Part shown: in pieces, positions 12,182 through 18,271 of the stretch
Numbering within the stretch: the first letter of the stretch is position 1
How the letters are laid out: each line of letters begins with the position of its first letter
Virus record (IMG/VR): IMGVR_UViG_3300042936_000101
Location: 1 to 22,859 of that record
Strand: one strand, 5' to 3'
Length of the DNA stretch: 22,859 bases
Source: a virus
Made by a program: the position numbers and the translations under genes
Notes under the pieces: generated by a model
The model's input: only the letters and a program-made list of their open reading frames with translations
Told to the model about the DNA's origin: nothing
Databases searched by the model: none

Positions 12182-12338
12182 TGTTATTGATTGGGTTAAA
12201 AAATACAGGTTTGTCTAATTTGTTTTCATACTTTTTAATAAAGGCTAATAAGTCCTCGTATGCCTCTTCGTTATACCAAGCGTAATGGTAAACTTCAGCT
12301 AACAATATTTGCCTTTCAAATGGTAACAGTTCTTTCAT
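12102..12338 (-). CDS. Hypothetical small protein
   Basis: A 78-residue protein with a helical N-terminal half (MKELLPFERQILLAEVYHYAWYN, then EEAYEDLLAFIKKYE) and an unstructured asparagine- and threonine-rich tail. It starts at the base where the ERF stop begins (12338), and its last 80 bases overlap the start of the HTH gene in another frame. The helical part is convincing as protein. The tail in the overlap may be filler. No known family; a partner of the recombinase is possible from position only. Confidence 0.55.
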   Translation of the reverse strand: MKELLPFERQILLAEVYHYAWYNEEAYEDLLAFIKKYENKLDKPVFFNPINNNDTETTNLEPLAFGQNIDTNPGSNEI

Positions 12339-12871
12339 TAACTTTTCTTTATTGTTTCTTTGATCTTATTAAATTCCTCTAAGGTCTTGATAGCTTTGAT
12401 TTTCTCGATAGCCTTATACTTTTGTTCCTGAGTAAACTTTGTCTTATCAAGTGCTTCAATTAAGAACGCCTTTTGCCCTTCGCTTACTTCGTCTTTATGC
12501 TCATTAGTAGCATCTGCATCTTTGGTATCGTCTATGGCAAACAGTCCGTTAAGTGCGTACTTCCTGGCATAGCTACTTGCTGCTCCGGTAATTTGCGAAG
12601 CGTCCATTCCTTTTTTGTTTTCCTCTTCACGAGCAAGACCGGTGCAAGTAATGTTATCTTCTCCGTTACTTAAACAAGCCGTAGCCTTTACATAAACTCT
12701 ACCGCCTACTTCTATTACTTCGTCGCTTAACATTAAAGCGTAGCCGTACTTATGGCAGATAGGTTTTGCAGCTTCGATAATATCTTCTGCACTTCGGTAC
12801 TTGTATTTAGCAAAAGCATTAAATTGGTTCTTAGGTGCTTTTAATTCCTGTTGTATTTTTATTAGGCTCAT
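12338..12871 (-). CDS. erf: ERF-family single-strand annealing protein
   Basis: A 177-residue recombinase of the ERF group, which anneals complementary single strands during phage recombination and genome circularisation. The N-terminal domain shows the family's order: MSLIKIQQELKAPK, then KYKYRSAEDIIEAAKPICHKY, a beta section (YVKATACLS), and the signature QITGAASSYARKYAL at 93-107 followed by FAIDDTKDAD. The C-terminal 50 residues are helical and highly charged and probably mediate partner contacts. The length is typical. The setting agrees: HTH, DnaA-like and replication genes follow on the same strand. Confidence 0.9.
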   Translation of the reverse strand: MSLIKIQQELKAPKNQFNAFAKYKYRSAEDIIEAAKPICHKYGYALMLSDEVIEVGGRVYVKATACLSNGEDNITCTGLAREEENKKGMDASQITGAASSYARKYALNGLFAIDDTKDADATNEHKDEVSEGQKAFLIEALDKTKFTQEQKYKAIEKIKAIKTLEEFNKIKETIKKS

Positions 12872-12873
12872 AA

Positions 12874-13095
12874 TTAATAATTTAAAGTTAAGACAATTCT
12901 TACGTTTCCTTTTCTACAAAGAAACCAATTATTTTCTTTATCATAATCAAACTCATACCCTAATACATTTAAATCATTCATTAAGGAACTTGTTACCCAC
13001 CCTTGTAGTATTATGTCGCAAGATTGAACTTGTATACAATAAAATTTGTTTAAATTTATACCTAAGTTTAATAAGTTTTGTATTTGATTATCCAT
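12874..13095 (-). CDS. Hypothetical small early protein
   Basis: A 73-residue protein. An N-terminal amphipathic helix (NQIQNLLNLGINLNKFYCIQ) is followed by two beta-like stretches (CDIILQGWVTS, YEFDYDKENNWFLC) and a final strand (RVIVLTL-like). The alternating helix-strand plan could be a small ferredoxin-like or binding domain, but there is no recognised motif. The leader is A-rich (AACAAATAACA). It ends two bases before the ERF gene starts, which suggests co-expression with recombination functions. Confidence 0.6.
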   Translation of the reverse strand: MDNQIQNLLNLGINLNKFYCIQVQSCDIILQGWVTSSLMNDLNVLGYEFDYDKENNWFLCRKGNVRIVLTLNY

Positions 13096-13097
13096 TG

Positions 13098-13295
13098 TTA
13101 TTTGTTTTGAGTGTCTATTGAATAGTGTTCTAAAATTTCGATAATAGGTTCTTGTCTTTTCTTTAGGCTTAAAAAATACTCGTAAGCCTGAGAATATTCC
13201 AAGTACATACTTGCGCTATCATATTTGTTATCTACTAAAGTATAATAAAAAATAGTGCCGTCTGGCTTAGTTTCTTTTACAAATTCAATCTTCAT
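13098..13295 (-). CDS. Hypothetical small early protein
   Basis: A 65-residue protein with a beta-rich start (MKIEFVKETKPDGTIFYYTLV), then a helical half (YLEYSQAYEYFLSLKKRQEPIIEILEHYS). No membrane segment, cysteine motif or known family is seen. It overlaps the preceding early gene by 11 bases and is followed two bases later by the next small gene, so it belongs to the same transcript. Function unknown. Confidence 0.6.
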   Translation of the reverse strand: MKIEFVKETKPDGTIFYYTLVDNKYDSASMYLEYSQAYEYFLSLKKRQEPIIEILEHYSIDTQNK

Positions 13296-13491
13296 ATAAT
13301 TCGTTTTTTAAAAGTTCAAGTTCTGCATTGTTTTCAACCCAACGAGTGAAGGTGTAATCATCATCTTCGTAATCGTAGTTTTTAGGCAGTAATTTTGGAT
13401 CGTACGGGTTTTGTGTACTGCTCCCGTCTTGCAGTAAGATAGTGCCAAATCTCTCGAATTGGAACTTCTGGTAGTTGGTTAAATGTGTCAT
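13285..13491 (-). CDS. Hypothetical protein, first gene of the early block
   Basis: A 68-residue acidic protein (many Asp, Glu, Tyr and Asn; the end is LELLKNELYED). It starts at the first ATG after the early promoter, behind a typical A/C-rich leader. No domain is recognised. The sequence NPYDPKLLPKNYDYEDDDYTF in the middle is tyrosine- and aspartate-rich, and the charge could suit a DNA-mimic or inhibitor of a host enzyme, as first-expressed phage genes often are. That is only a guess from position and charge. The stop overlaps the next gene by 11 bases. Confidence 0.65.
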   Translation of the reverse strand: MTHLTNYQKFQFERFGTILLQDGSSTQNPYDPKLLPKNYDYEDDDYTFTRWVENNAELELLKNELYED

Positions 13492-13508
13492 TTTGTGTTT
13501 TGTTTCAA

Positions 13509-13542
13509 CAAAGATAACACTTTACACAATACAAAGTGCAAA
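13509..13542 (-). promoter_or_regulatory. Bacteroidetes-type promoter for the early block (TTTG-N22-TATCTTTG)
   Basis: On the minus strand a -33 box TTTG and a -7 box TATCTTTG are separated by 22 bases. This fits the TTG-N17-23-TAnnTTTG form used by the primary sigma factor of Flavobacteria. The first gene of the early block starts at 13491, about 18 bases after the -7 box, with the A/C-rich leader AACAAAACACAAA. The box spacing is identical to the promoter at 1727-1760. Confidence 0.75.
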
Positions 13543-13608
13543 ACTTTAAAATTTATTTTTGTAACCTTGTTGCAAATAATGGGTTTTACATAGGACAAAA
13601 ACACGAGT

Positions 13609-13632
13609 TAATGTGCATTTTATCGCACATTA
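13609..13632. promoter_or_regulatory. Perfect inverted repeat TAATGTGC-N8-GCACATTA, candidate operator
   Basis: Eight bases are exactly repeated in inverse orientation around an 8-base spacer (24 bp in all). This is the usual size for a dimeric helix-turn-helix regulator site. It lies about 70 bp upstream of the -33 box of the left-facing promoter. A second inverted repeat with the same 8-base spacing lies further right. The regulator is unknown; the small HTH protein of this window is one candidate. Confidence 0.45.
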
Positions 13633-13780
13633 TGTAAAGAAAAGGTACGTTATGATGTAAAATGTTATCATTAAGCGCATCATATTGCACTTTAGATTGT
13701 GCTATTTATACGTATAGTTGTACTTAAATACGTACAAAAGTGAGGGTAAAAGTTGCCAAAGTCAGAAGTAAAATGCAGCC

Positions 13781-13805
13781 AAAAGTAGTAGTATTACTAC
13801 CTTTT
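13781..13805 (-). terminator. Hairpin at the 3' end of the GNAT gene, possible weak terminator
   Basis: On the minus strand an inverted repeat AAAAGGTAGT / ACTACTTTT (one bulged G, six-base loop) overlaps the stop codon of the acetyltransferase and ends in four T. It marks the boundary of the right-hand transcription block. The T run is part of the stem, so termination would be weak. Confidence 0.4.
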
Positions 13806-14232
13806 ATAGTAACTTTTGGAAGTAAAGTTTGTCAGAACCCCCGTATGAATACTCCGGTAGGTAAAGCCTAAACCCACACGAAATAAGGTTATTAGCTGAA
13901 GGGAAGTTGTCTAAGGTAGTGTAAGTAATAGCTATATGGCAAAAAGTAGATGCAGCCTTTAACCTGGTTTTAATCATTCGTCTTTGTATGCCCTGCCCTC
14001 TATGTGATTTCTTAACCCACGCCCTGTTAAAAATGCAAATGCCTTTAGAATAAATTGATCCGCAATAAGCAACTATTTCGCCTTCGTAAAGCATAACCCA
14101 CCACTCCCGGTTAAACTGGAACTCGTCTCCGCAACCCTTAAAGTTTGGGTTTGTGTAATCTAATTCTCTAAGTTGCTCGTAGGTTTCACGATCTAATATA
14201 TTGCCGAAGCTAAATATCTTTTTGAGGCGCAT
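13804..14232 (-). CDS. GNAT-family N-acetyltransferase
   Basis: A 142-residue acetyltransferase that should move acetyl from acetyl-CoA to an amine of unknown identity. The acetyl-CoA loop is visible as WVKKSHRGQGIQRRMI (an RxxGxG/A-type motif) in strand-helix order. Before it lies a beta hairpin (WWVMLYEGEIVAYCGSIYS), and afterwards come NLISCGFRLY and the closing strand. I start it at ATG 14232, which follows the local A/C-rich leader (ACACA). A longer frame would need a TTG at 14247. The gene overlaps the MazG-like gene by 23 bases and ends in a hairpin at the edge of the large gap. In phages such enzymes may modify a host or virion protein, tRNA or DNA base; nothing here decides among these. 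Confidence 0.8.
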   Translation of the reverse strand: MRLKKIFSFGNILDRETYEQLRELDYTNPNFKGCGDEFQFNREWWVMLYEGEIVAYCGSIYSKGICIFNRAWVKKSHRGQGIQRRMIKTRLKAASTFCHIAITYTTLDNFPSANNLISCGFRLYLPEYSYGGSDKLYFQKLL

Positions 14233-14413
14233 TGTGTATAGTTTCAAGTTTAGTCAAATACAGGATTGCATCTTGTAATTCTTGCTTCAAATGTGTTATC
14301 CATTCGCCTGTAGATAAATCTTCACGATCCATTGTGCAGTTGTACTTCTTTTTACCTACTTGCTCACGGCTGCGCATATCTTCAATAACTAAGCTAAGTA
14401 TTTTACTATCCAT
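14210..14413 (-). CDS. Small MazG-like / nucleotide pyrophosphohydrolase-related protein
   Basis: A 67-residue helical protein. The phrase GKKKYNCTMDREDLSTGEWITHLKQELQDA (about 20-49; read here in pieces: a GxKKY start, a DREDLS turn, then a W-x2-H-x3-E-x2-D helix) resembles the core helix of small phage proteins in the all-alpha NTP pyrophosphatase (MazG) group. The E-x2-D pair would hold magnesium. It is shorter than a full MazG domain (about 100), so it may be a reduced or non-catalytic form. It overlaps the GNAT gene by 23 bases. A role in trimming the nucleotide pool is plausible but unproven. Confidence 0.55.
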   Translation of the reverse strand: MDSKILSLVIEDMRSREQVGKKKYNCTMDREDLSTGEWITHLKQELQDAILYLTKLETIHNAPQKDI

Positions 14414-15148
14414 TTATTTGTCTGTTTTGCTATGTATCTTAAAACAAGTTTTACACTTGTATTGTATTTTCTTTACTCCGGTTGCGGTTGTCCTACGAAG
14501 TGAAATAATTAGATCGTCGCTCCCACATTCAGGGCAAGAGCCTCTGTCTTGTCCGAAGATAACTCCGTAATGTGTTTTTGGTTCTATGTGGTTTTTAAGT
14601 GCGTTAAATACTTGCTCTAATAATACTACGTCCTTCTGGCAGTACTTAATCATTTTAGCCATAGCTACTTTATCCTTATGCAGAACAATGTCTTTCCATA
14701 AACTATATTCTGTTTTGATCTTAGTGCCAATACCTAAATAGTCAGCTATGTAATTAAGTTTGTTGCTATTAAATCTAAACTTTTGCCTTGCTACCTTTAG
14801 CGTGTCGATAGTAACGTAAGAAGGGAACATATCTATTCCGTGAAATAAGCACCTGGTTCTTACCCACGGCAAATCAAACTTATCGCCATTATGTCCTACT
14901 AACTCAGATGCCGTGTTTGCTACTTCTACAAACTTTTGCAACATCTTTTTGTCGCATTGTTTACTATCCCATTCCAAATGGTAAACTTCTTTTTCGTCTT
15001 CCCACTTATAACAGATGCAAATAATAGCACGTTCTTTGATAATGCTTTCAGTAGAGATGTTTAACTTGTAACCTGCGCTCCAAAAGAAACCTATGTTGGG
15101 CGACGATTCCAAATCGAAATAGAGGCGTTTGCGTTTTGATTTTAGCAT
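14414..15148 (-). CDS. DEDD-type 3'-5' exonuclease (RNase H-like fold) with C-terminal zinc ribbon
   Basis: A 244-residue nuclease of the DnaQ/YprB-like ribonuclease H fold. Exonuclease motif I is FDLES with Asp12 and Glu14. Motif II is VGHNGDKFDLPW with Asp92. Motif III is YCQKDVVLL with Tyr169 and Asp173, so all four metal-binding acids of a DEDDy enzyme are present. The C-terminal 40 residues form a zinc ribbon (C205PEC208 and C232KTC235). The protein would trim 3' ends of DNA or RNA during replication, recombination or host DNA breakdown. The ribbon probably helps it bind nucleic acid. It lies at the border of the lysis genes and the early block, and the next gene's ATG follows its neighbour's stop directly. 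Confidence 0.85.
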   Translation of the reverse strand: MLKSKRKRLYFDLESSPNIGFFWSAGYKLNISTESIIKERAIICICYKWEDEKEVYHLEWDSKQCDKKMLQKFVEVANTASELVGHNGDKFDLPWVRTRCLFHGIDMFPSYVTIDTLKVARQKFRFNSNKLNYIADYLGIGTKIKTEYSLWKDIVLHKDKVAMAKMIKYCQKDVVLLEQVFNALKNHIEPKTHYGVIFGQDRGSCPECGSDDLIISLRRTTATGVKKIQYKCKTCFKIHSKTDK

Positions 15149-15151
15149 TGT

Positions 15152-15370
15152 TTATTTTTGGCTGAATTTATCTATAGTTGTAGTACCCATAGCAGCTATG
15201 CAAATAACCATTACGGCATCTACAAGCTTATCCGAAGGGGCAATCTCTTGATGTGTAAAGCTATTAGCTAATAAGGTAATGCAGATAAATAAAGCCGATA
15301 GTAAAGCAATCACTCGCTTAGTAGATACCGAACCCCTTTCGTCTGCTAATAAATTGGCTAACCATTTCAT
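15152..15370 (-). CDS. Putative holin, two membrane helices
   Basis: A 72-residue protein. A short basic, amphipathic N-terminus (MKWLANLLADERGSVSTKR) is followed by helix one at about 20-37 (VIALLSALFICITLLANS), a polar loop (THQEIAPSDK) and helix two at about 49-65 (LVDAVMVICIAAMGTTT), then IDKFSQK. Small size, two helices and a place ten bases after the endolysin gene fit a class II-type holin that opens the inner membrane at lysis. I recall similar two-helix proteins beside phage lysins, but their function is mostly assigned by position. It starts with ATG after an AT-rich spacer. Confidence 0.7.
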   Translation of the reverse strand: MKWLANLLADERGSVSTKRVIALLSALFICITLLANSFTHQEIAPSDKLVDAVMVICIAAMGTTTIDKFSQK

Positions 15371-15380
15371 AGTATTTATT

Positions 15381-15980
15381 TTATTTTAGTAAAGAATTGA
15401 ATAAAGCGAATTTTGTTAATCTGTCTTCAAGTCCGTGAGTTCCCCCATTGATGCGCTTTGTAAGAGCAATTACATCTTCTTTGTCAGCACCGCCATCGCA
15501 AATTTTCCATAGATTGTTTCTCTCAAAAAAGAATGCAGCCGACATCAAAGGGTATTTTGTAGCAACTAAATCTGGGTTAGCTAAAATATCATCTGCAACC
15601 GATTTGTCAAACTGCGTGTAATTATCTTTACCCGTTAATTGAATATAGCCGCGACCTCTAAATTTCCACCCGTCCCCACTTGCTTCGTCTCCGTTACCCA
15701 TTCTTGAACTGTAAACTCTATTGGCTATCTTCTCAGGCTTCCTTTCAAAAGCAAGTGCAGAAGCATCGTCTTTAAAATACTTGCCAAAAATAGACCTTAG
15801 ACCTTTAGCACTATAGTTAAGATTTTCCGTAAATACTTTGAAGTTTCCGCTTTCGTGTGCGCATTGAGATAAAAAATGTGCTAACCTAATATTACTATTC
15901 AAGCCAAACTTTGCTTCAATATCTGGTATTTGTTCTAATACATTTGCAGGTATCTTTGTCTTAATTGCTTCTAAATTCAT
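15381..15980 (-). CDS. Endolysin, glycoside hydrolase family 19 (chitinase-like muramidase)
   Basis: A 199-residue single-domain lysin that should cut the glycan chain of peptidoglycan. It follows the GH19 plan: an N-terminal helix, HFLSQCAHESGNF with the probable acid Glu43, TENLNYSA with the second acid Glu52, GRGYIQLTGKDNY at 109-121 (the most typical GH19 phrase), and the closing INGGTHGLEDR at 177-187. The length matches phage GH19 lysins. It has no signal peptide or wall-binding domain, so release should depend on a holin. Spanin-like genes precede it and a two-helix holin candidate follows, forming a lysis cassette. Confidence 0.92.
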   Translation of the reverse strand: MNLEAIKTKIPANVLEQIPDIEAKFGLNSNIRLAHFLSQCAHESGNFKVFTENLNYSAKGLRSIFGKYFKDDASALAFERKPEKIANRVYSSRMGNGDEASGDGWKFRGRGYIQLTGKDNYTQFDKSVADDILANPDLVATKYPLMSAAFFFERNNLWKICDGGADKEDVIALTKRINGGTHGLEDRLTKFALFNSLLK

Positions 15981-15981
15981 T

Positions 15982-16422
15982 TTAATTTATTTGAGAGTAT
16001 AAAAATAATGTTAGCATAGCGAATAGAACTGAGTTAAGCCTGTGAAGTTTTATTTCAAAATCTACTGCTTTTTCGTATTGCTCATAAATAGCTATGTTTT
16101 TATAATACCTATTGCGATAATCGTTTAACGTATCGTTTACTATTTTATTGCGTTGGGTAAGGGTATCTTTTAAAGTAAGTAAGTCAATGCGAAGGCTATC
16201 CCTTGTTTTGATGTTTGCCCTTAGTAAGCTATCAATACGGGCTTCTCTTAATGTAACTAAATTGCTCACGCTATCAAACGCAGCGTTTATCTTTTCGCCT
16301 TCTGCTTTACTAATAACAATCTTATCTTCGCCACCTATCTTCTTAACGTATTGGGCGAAGCTGAAACTTGGTGCTATTAGTATCAACAGAATTAGCAGAG
16401 TCCAATTTAGCCTTAACTTCAT
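15982..16422 (-). CDS. Exported coiled-coil protein with signal peptide and C-terminal hydrophobic segment
   Basis: A 146-residue protein with a clear Sec-type signal peptide (MKLRLNWTLLILLILIAPSFSFA, cut after about residue 23). A long charged helical region (about 40-125) holds several LxxL/R heptads. A hydrophobic C-terminal segment at about 131-142 (SVLFAMLTLFLY) has little after it. It begins inside the lipoprotein gene (80-base overlap) and ends two bases before the endolysin start. Secreted to the periplasm and possibly tethered at both ends, it may be a further spanin-like or envelope-spanning lysis factor. No family is recognised. The signal peptide is the firm part of this call. Confidence 0.6.
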   Translation of the reverse strand: MKLRLNWTLLILLILIAPSFSFAQYVKKIGGEDKIVISKAEGEKINAAFDSVSNLVTLREARIDSLLRANIKTRDSLRIDLLTLKDTLTQRNKIVNDTLNDYRNRYYKNIAIYEQYEKAVDFEIKLHRLNSVLFAMLTLFLYSQIN

Positions 16423-16633
16423 TTAGTTCCGTTTTTAATTCTTTTACTTCTTGCTTTAAAGTAACAATAGTTTTTACTGTCTTAGTAATTACCTTCTTGT
16501 TATCCTCAGATGCCACACCCTGCACCGCTTCACTTTGCACCTGGCTTTGTTTTACTTTGTCTTGCAACTCTTTGATCTGGTTATCGGTTTTAGTTCCGCA
16601 ACCTATCAATACAACAAGTAATAAATAGCGCAT
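16343..16633 (-). CDS. Small coiled-coil lipoprotein, possible outer-membrane spanin subunit
   Basis: A 96-residue lipoprotein precursor. A very short signal (MRYLLLVVLIGC) ends in a lipobox L-I-G-C with Cys12. The mature part is a long heptad-rich coiled coil: IKELQDKVKQSQVQS, then VKTIVTLKQEVKELKTEL and on to about residue 80. The end is polar (TKFQLRPIR). It has the size and form of an o-spanin, to pair with the 90-residue membrane protein before it. Its 3' end overlaps the next gene by 80 bases in a different frame, a compaction often seen in spanin gene pairs. An o-spanin usually carries proline-rich stretches, which are missing here, so another envelope role is possible. Confidence 0.55.
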   Translation of the reverse strand: MRYLLLVVLIGCGTKTDNQIKELQDKVKQSQVQSEAVQGVASEDNKKVITKTVKTIVTLKQEVKELKTELNEVKAKLDSANSVDTNSTKFQLRPIR

Positions 16634-16905
16634 TACTTAAAGCTTTTAAGTGCCTTTAGGTCTACTGCCATTTCCAAACGAGCCGTACTTGCTGCGTTGC
16701 TGCTATCACTTTTGCGCACCATTTCATACAAAGCCCCTATCTTATCGTCTTGCTTTTCGTTACGCTTTGCATTGTCTATATACAAGTAACTAATACCGCA
16801 TATACATAAAAACAACATACCGACAACTGGGTTCTTGCTGAACTCTTTGAATGAAATCGGTAACGGGTTAGTCGATACGTTTACGCTTCTTGCTGCTTTT
16901 GCCAT
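16633..16905 (-). CDS. Small membrane protein with one N-terminal helix, possible inner-membrane spanin subunit
   Basis: A 90-residue protein. A 25-residue basic start is followed by one membrane helix at about 26-43 (PVVGMLFLCICGISYLYI), then about 45 charged, helical residues (DNAKRNEKQDDKIGALYEM and onward) that could form a periplasmic coiled coil. This is the plan of an i-spanin such as Rz, and the next gene is a small lipoprotein of o-spanin type whose ATG begins at this gene's last base. A phage holin-associated or hemolysin-like membrane protein would look similar. The membrane helix is clear; the role is not. Confidence 0.55.
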   Translation of the reverse strand: MAKAARSVNVSTNPLPISFKEFSKNPVVGMLFLCICGISYLYIDNAKRNEKQDDKIGALYEMVRKSDSSNAASTARLEMAVDLKALKSFK

Positions 16906-16906
16906 A

Positions 16907-17338
16907 TTATTTTCTTTTCCAAAAGAATAAGATTAGCGTAATTATCAATATAAGCGCGATTAGAGCCTTATAAAATTCGCTAAAGGACTTATCCTTAGTT
17001 TTAGTTATCTTCGAAATTTGGGTACTTTCTGTGCGATTGAGAGCCATTGAGTCCGTTTTGGTCTGCTTACTATCTGTCTGCTTCTCTTTTGTACCCCTTG
17101 TATATGTCTCGGTGTACTTAGGAATTGTTATCATACTATCCTTAGTAACCCACAAAGTATCGTAGTAAGTAATGGTTTTGGTAAAATACTCTTCCTTTTC
17201 TACTATTTTAGTTACGCTATCTAAAACGATAACACGCACCGAGTCAAATGTTTTAACAACTGTGCTATCTAATTTATCGGTAGCCTTCTTAACTGAGGCG
17301 CACGAAGTAAGTAATAAGGCTAAAAGTATTAATCTCAT
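16907..17338 (-). CDS. Probable unimolecular spanin (u-spanin): lipoprotein with C-terminal membrane helix
   Basis: This 143-residue protein combines the two anchors expected of a one-piece spanin, which links inner and outer membrane and fuses them at the end of lysis. The N-terminal signal ends in a lipobox L-T-S-C with Cys13 as the lipidation site, which should place it in the outer membrane. The C-terminus has a strong membrane helix (about 124-140, ALIALILIITLILFFW) with a KRK stop, which should sit in the inner membrane. Between them lie about 100 polar residues rich in Thr, Lys, Ser and Asp, with predicted strands and no enzyme motif. T1 gp11, the model u-spanin, has the same plan and similar length. 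The neighbours are lysis genes. Topology is read from sequence; the lytic role is inference. Confidence 0.75.
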   Translation of the reverse strand: MRLILLALLLTSCASVKKATDKLDSTVVKTFDSVRVIVLDSVTKIVEKEEYFTKTITYYDTLWVTKDSMITIPKYTETYTRGTKEKQTDSKQTKTDSMALNRTESTQISKITKTKDKSFSEFYKALIALILIITLILFFWKRK

Positions 17339-17505
17339 TTAAGCTTTTTGGTCATTTTGTAATAGTAACGGATAGCCATACCACCAGAAACAATAGCCAC
17401 CAAACTCGCAATCAATGTGAATAGTGGTTGAATATTTGTAATGCTAATTGTAGCACTAATTAAAGATACGATTGTTGATTGGTCTGCTTGGTGGTTATTT
17501 CCCAT
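17335..17505 (-). CDS. Small single-helix membrane protein, holin or lysis accessory candidate
   Basis: A 56-residue protein. A polar N-terminus (MGNNHQADQSTIVS) leads to hydrophobic stretches at about 13-23 and 28-44 (PLFTLIASLVAIVSGGMAI), then a basic tail (RYYYKMTKKLK). The end would face the cytoplasm under the positive-inside rule. The start shares a base with the stop of the preceding gene, and the stop TGA overlaps the ATG of the spanin-like gene (ATGA at 17338-17335). This tight coupling and its place at the head of the lysis genes make it a holin or antiholin candidate. The alternative holin is the 72-residue protein next to the endolysin. Confidence 0.65.
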   Translation of the reverse strand: MGNNHQADQSTIVSLISATISITNIQPLFTLIASLVAIVSGGMAIRYYYKMTKKLK

Positions 17506-17891
17506 TATAGTTCTTCTTCTTCTTGTTTGTTAAATTCTACGCCAGTAACCCAATCTTGTAAGAAAGTAAAGTCCTCAAGGTTTGCCGGGTTCACTACGTT
17601 AATTATTTGAAAATCAAATTCTTTATCATTTAAGGCTTCAATATCTTTAGTCAGCTTCTTGATGCCTTCTTTAGAAAATTTGTACTCTCCTTTGTCCGTA
17701 AGCAATAAACAATCCTTTTCGTCGGTACTCGCATTATCTAAACGTAAAATCTCAACTTCGGCTTGGTATGCTTCGTGATGTGGTTTTACTTTGTTGTAAA
17801 TCTGGACTAACTTTTTTTGTGTCTTTGTTTCAGAGTTACCGATTACGGCATTGATGCTGCTTACTAATTGTAATAGTTGTTTGTACTTCAT
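17505..17891 (-). CDS. Hypothetical phage protein, lysine/glutamate-rich
   Basis: A 128-residue soluble protein. The N-terminal half is helical and amphipathic (QLLQLVSSINAVIGN, then a charged helix near 22-50). A small beta section follows (CLLLTDKGEYKFSKEGIKKL near 61-80). The end is acidic (NKQEEEEL). There is no membrane segment or catalytic motif that I recognise. Its stop TAA shares a base with the start of the 56-residue membrane peptide that follows, so it is probably translated with the lysis genes. Its place between a tail-associated gene and the lysis genes would also suit a small virion or scaffold protein. Function unknown. Confidence 0.7.
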   Translation of the reverse strand: MKYKQLLQLVSSINAVIGNSETKTQKKLVQIYNKVKPHHEAYQAEVEILRLDNASTDEKDCLLLTDKGEYKFSKEGIKKLTKDIEALNDKEFDFQIINVVNPANLEDFTFLQDWVTGVEFNKQEEEEL

Positions 17892-17918
17892 ACGTTGTTT
17901 TTTATTTGTAAAGATATA

Positions 17919-18260
17919 TTAAGGATTTTGAAACGGCAAAGGCAAAGATATAATCTTAGGATTGATTTGATCTGCAATCTGGCTATCTAAATTCTCGTCT
18001 AAAGATACTTGGTCAAGTCCTGCTTCTAACCAACCGCATACCATTTCGTAGGTAACTTGGTCATAAGGTACGAAGTCCGCAGGGTTAGGAGACGGAACGC
18101 TTAACGTACCATAAACCTCTGCAAAGTATGTTTTATCGTTTTCTACTTGCTCTGCTTGGTATCTCCAATGTATTACGCAGATAACGTCTGTTAAACCTTC
18201 TGCGTCAGTTGGGTAAGAGTCCATTGAACTCACGACCCATGAATAATTTGTTGTTGCCAT
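17919..18260 (-). CDS. Small conserved phage protein, DUF7936-like
   Basis: This 113-residue acidic protein opens with MATTNYSWVVSSMDSYP and continues with a beta-rich core (TDVICVIHWRYQ, YFAEVYGTLSV) and a helix after FVPYDQVTYEMVCGWLEAG. The layout (short aromatic start, paired beta strands, a PY-D-T-V-WL helix near the end) resembles the small DUF7936-type proteins I know from tailed phages of aquatic bacteria, where they lie after tail fibre genes. Their function is unknown. Here it also follows the fibre gene, separated only by a homing endonuclease and a remnant resembling its own start. It has no signal peptide or membrane segment. The family name is from memory and is moderately sure. 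Confidence 0.6.
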   Translation of the reverse strand: MATTNYSWVVSSMDSYPTDAEGLTDVICVIHWRYQAEQVENDKTYFAEVYGTLSVPSPNPADFVPYDQVTYEMVCGWLEAGLDQVSLDENLDSQIADQINPKIISLPLPFQNP

Positions 18261-18271
18261 TTTTCTATTTT

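Larger units (their letters stand above)
13492..13803. other. 312-bp non-coding gap between late-type and early-type blocks
   Basis: No credible gene on either strand. The stretch contains a promoter facing left at its left end (13509-13542), a perfect 8-bp inverted repeat with 8-base spacer (13609-13632), a 6-bp inverted repeat also with 8-base spacer (TTGTAC / GTACAA, about 13719-13738) and repeated TGTAAA-like words. It looks like a control region with operators. No terminator with a long T run is evident apart from the hairpin at its right edge. Confidence 0.7.
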
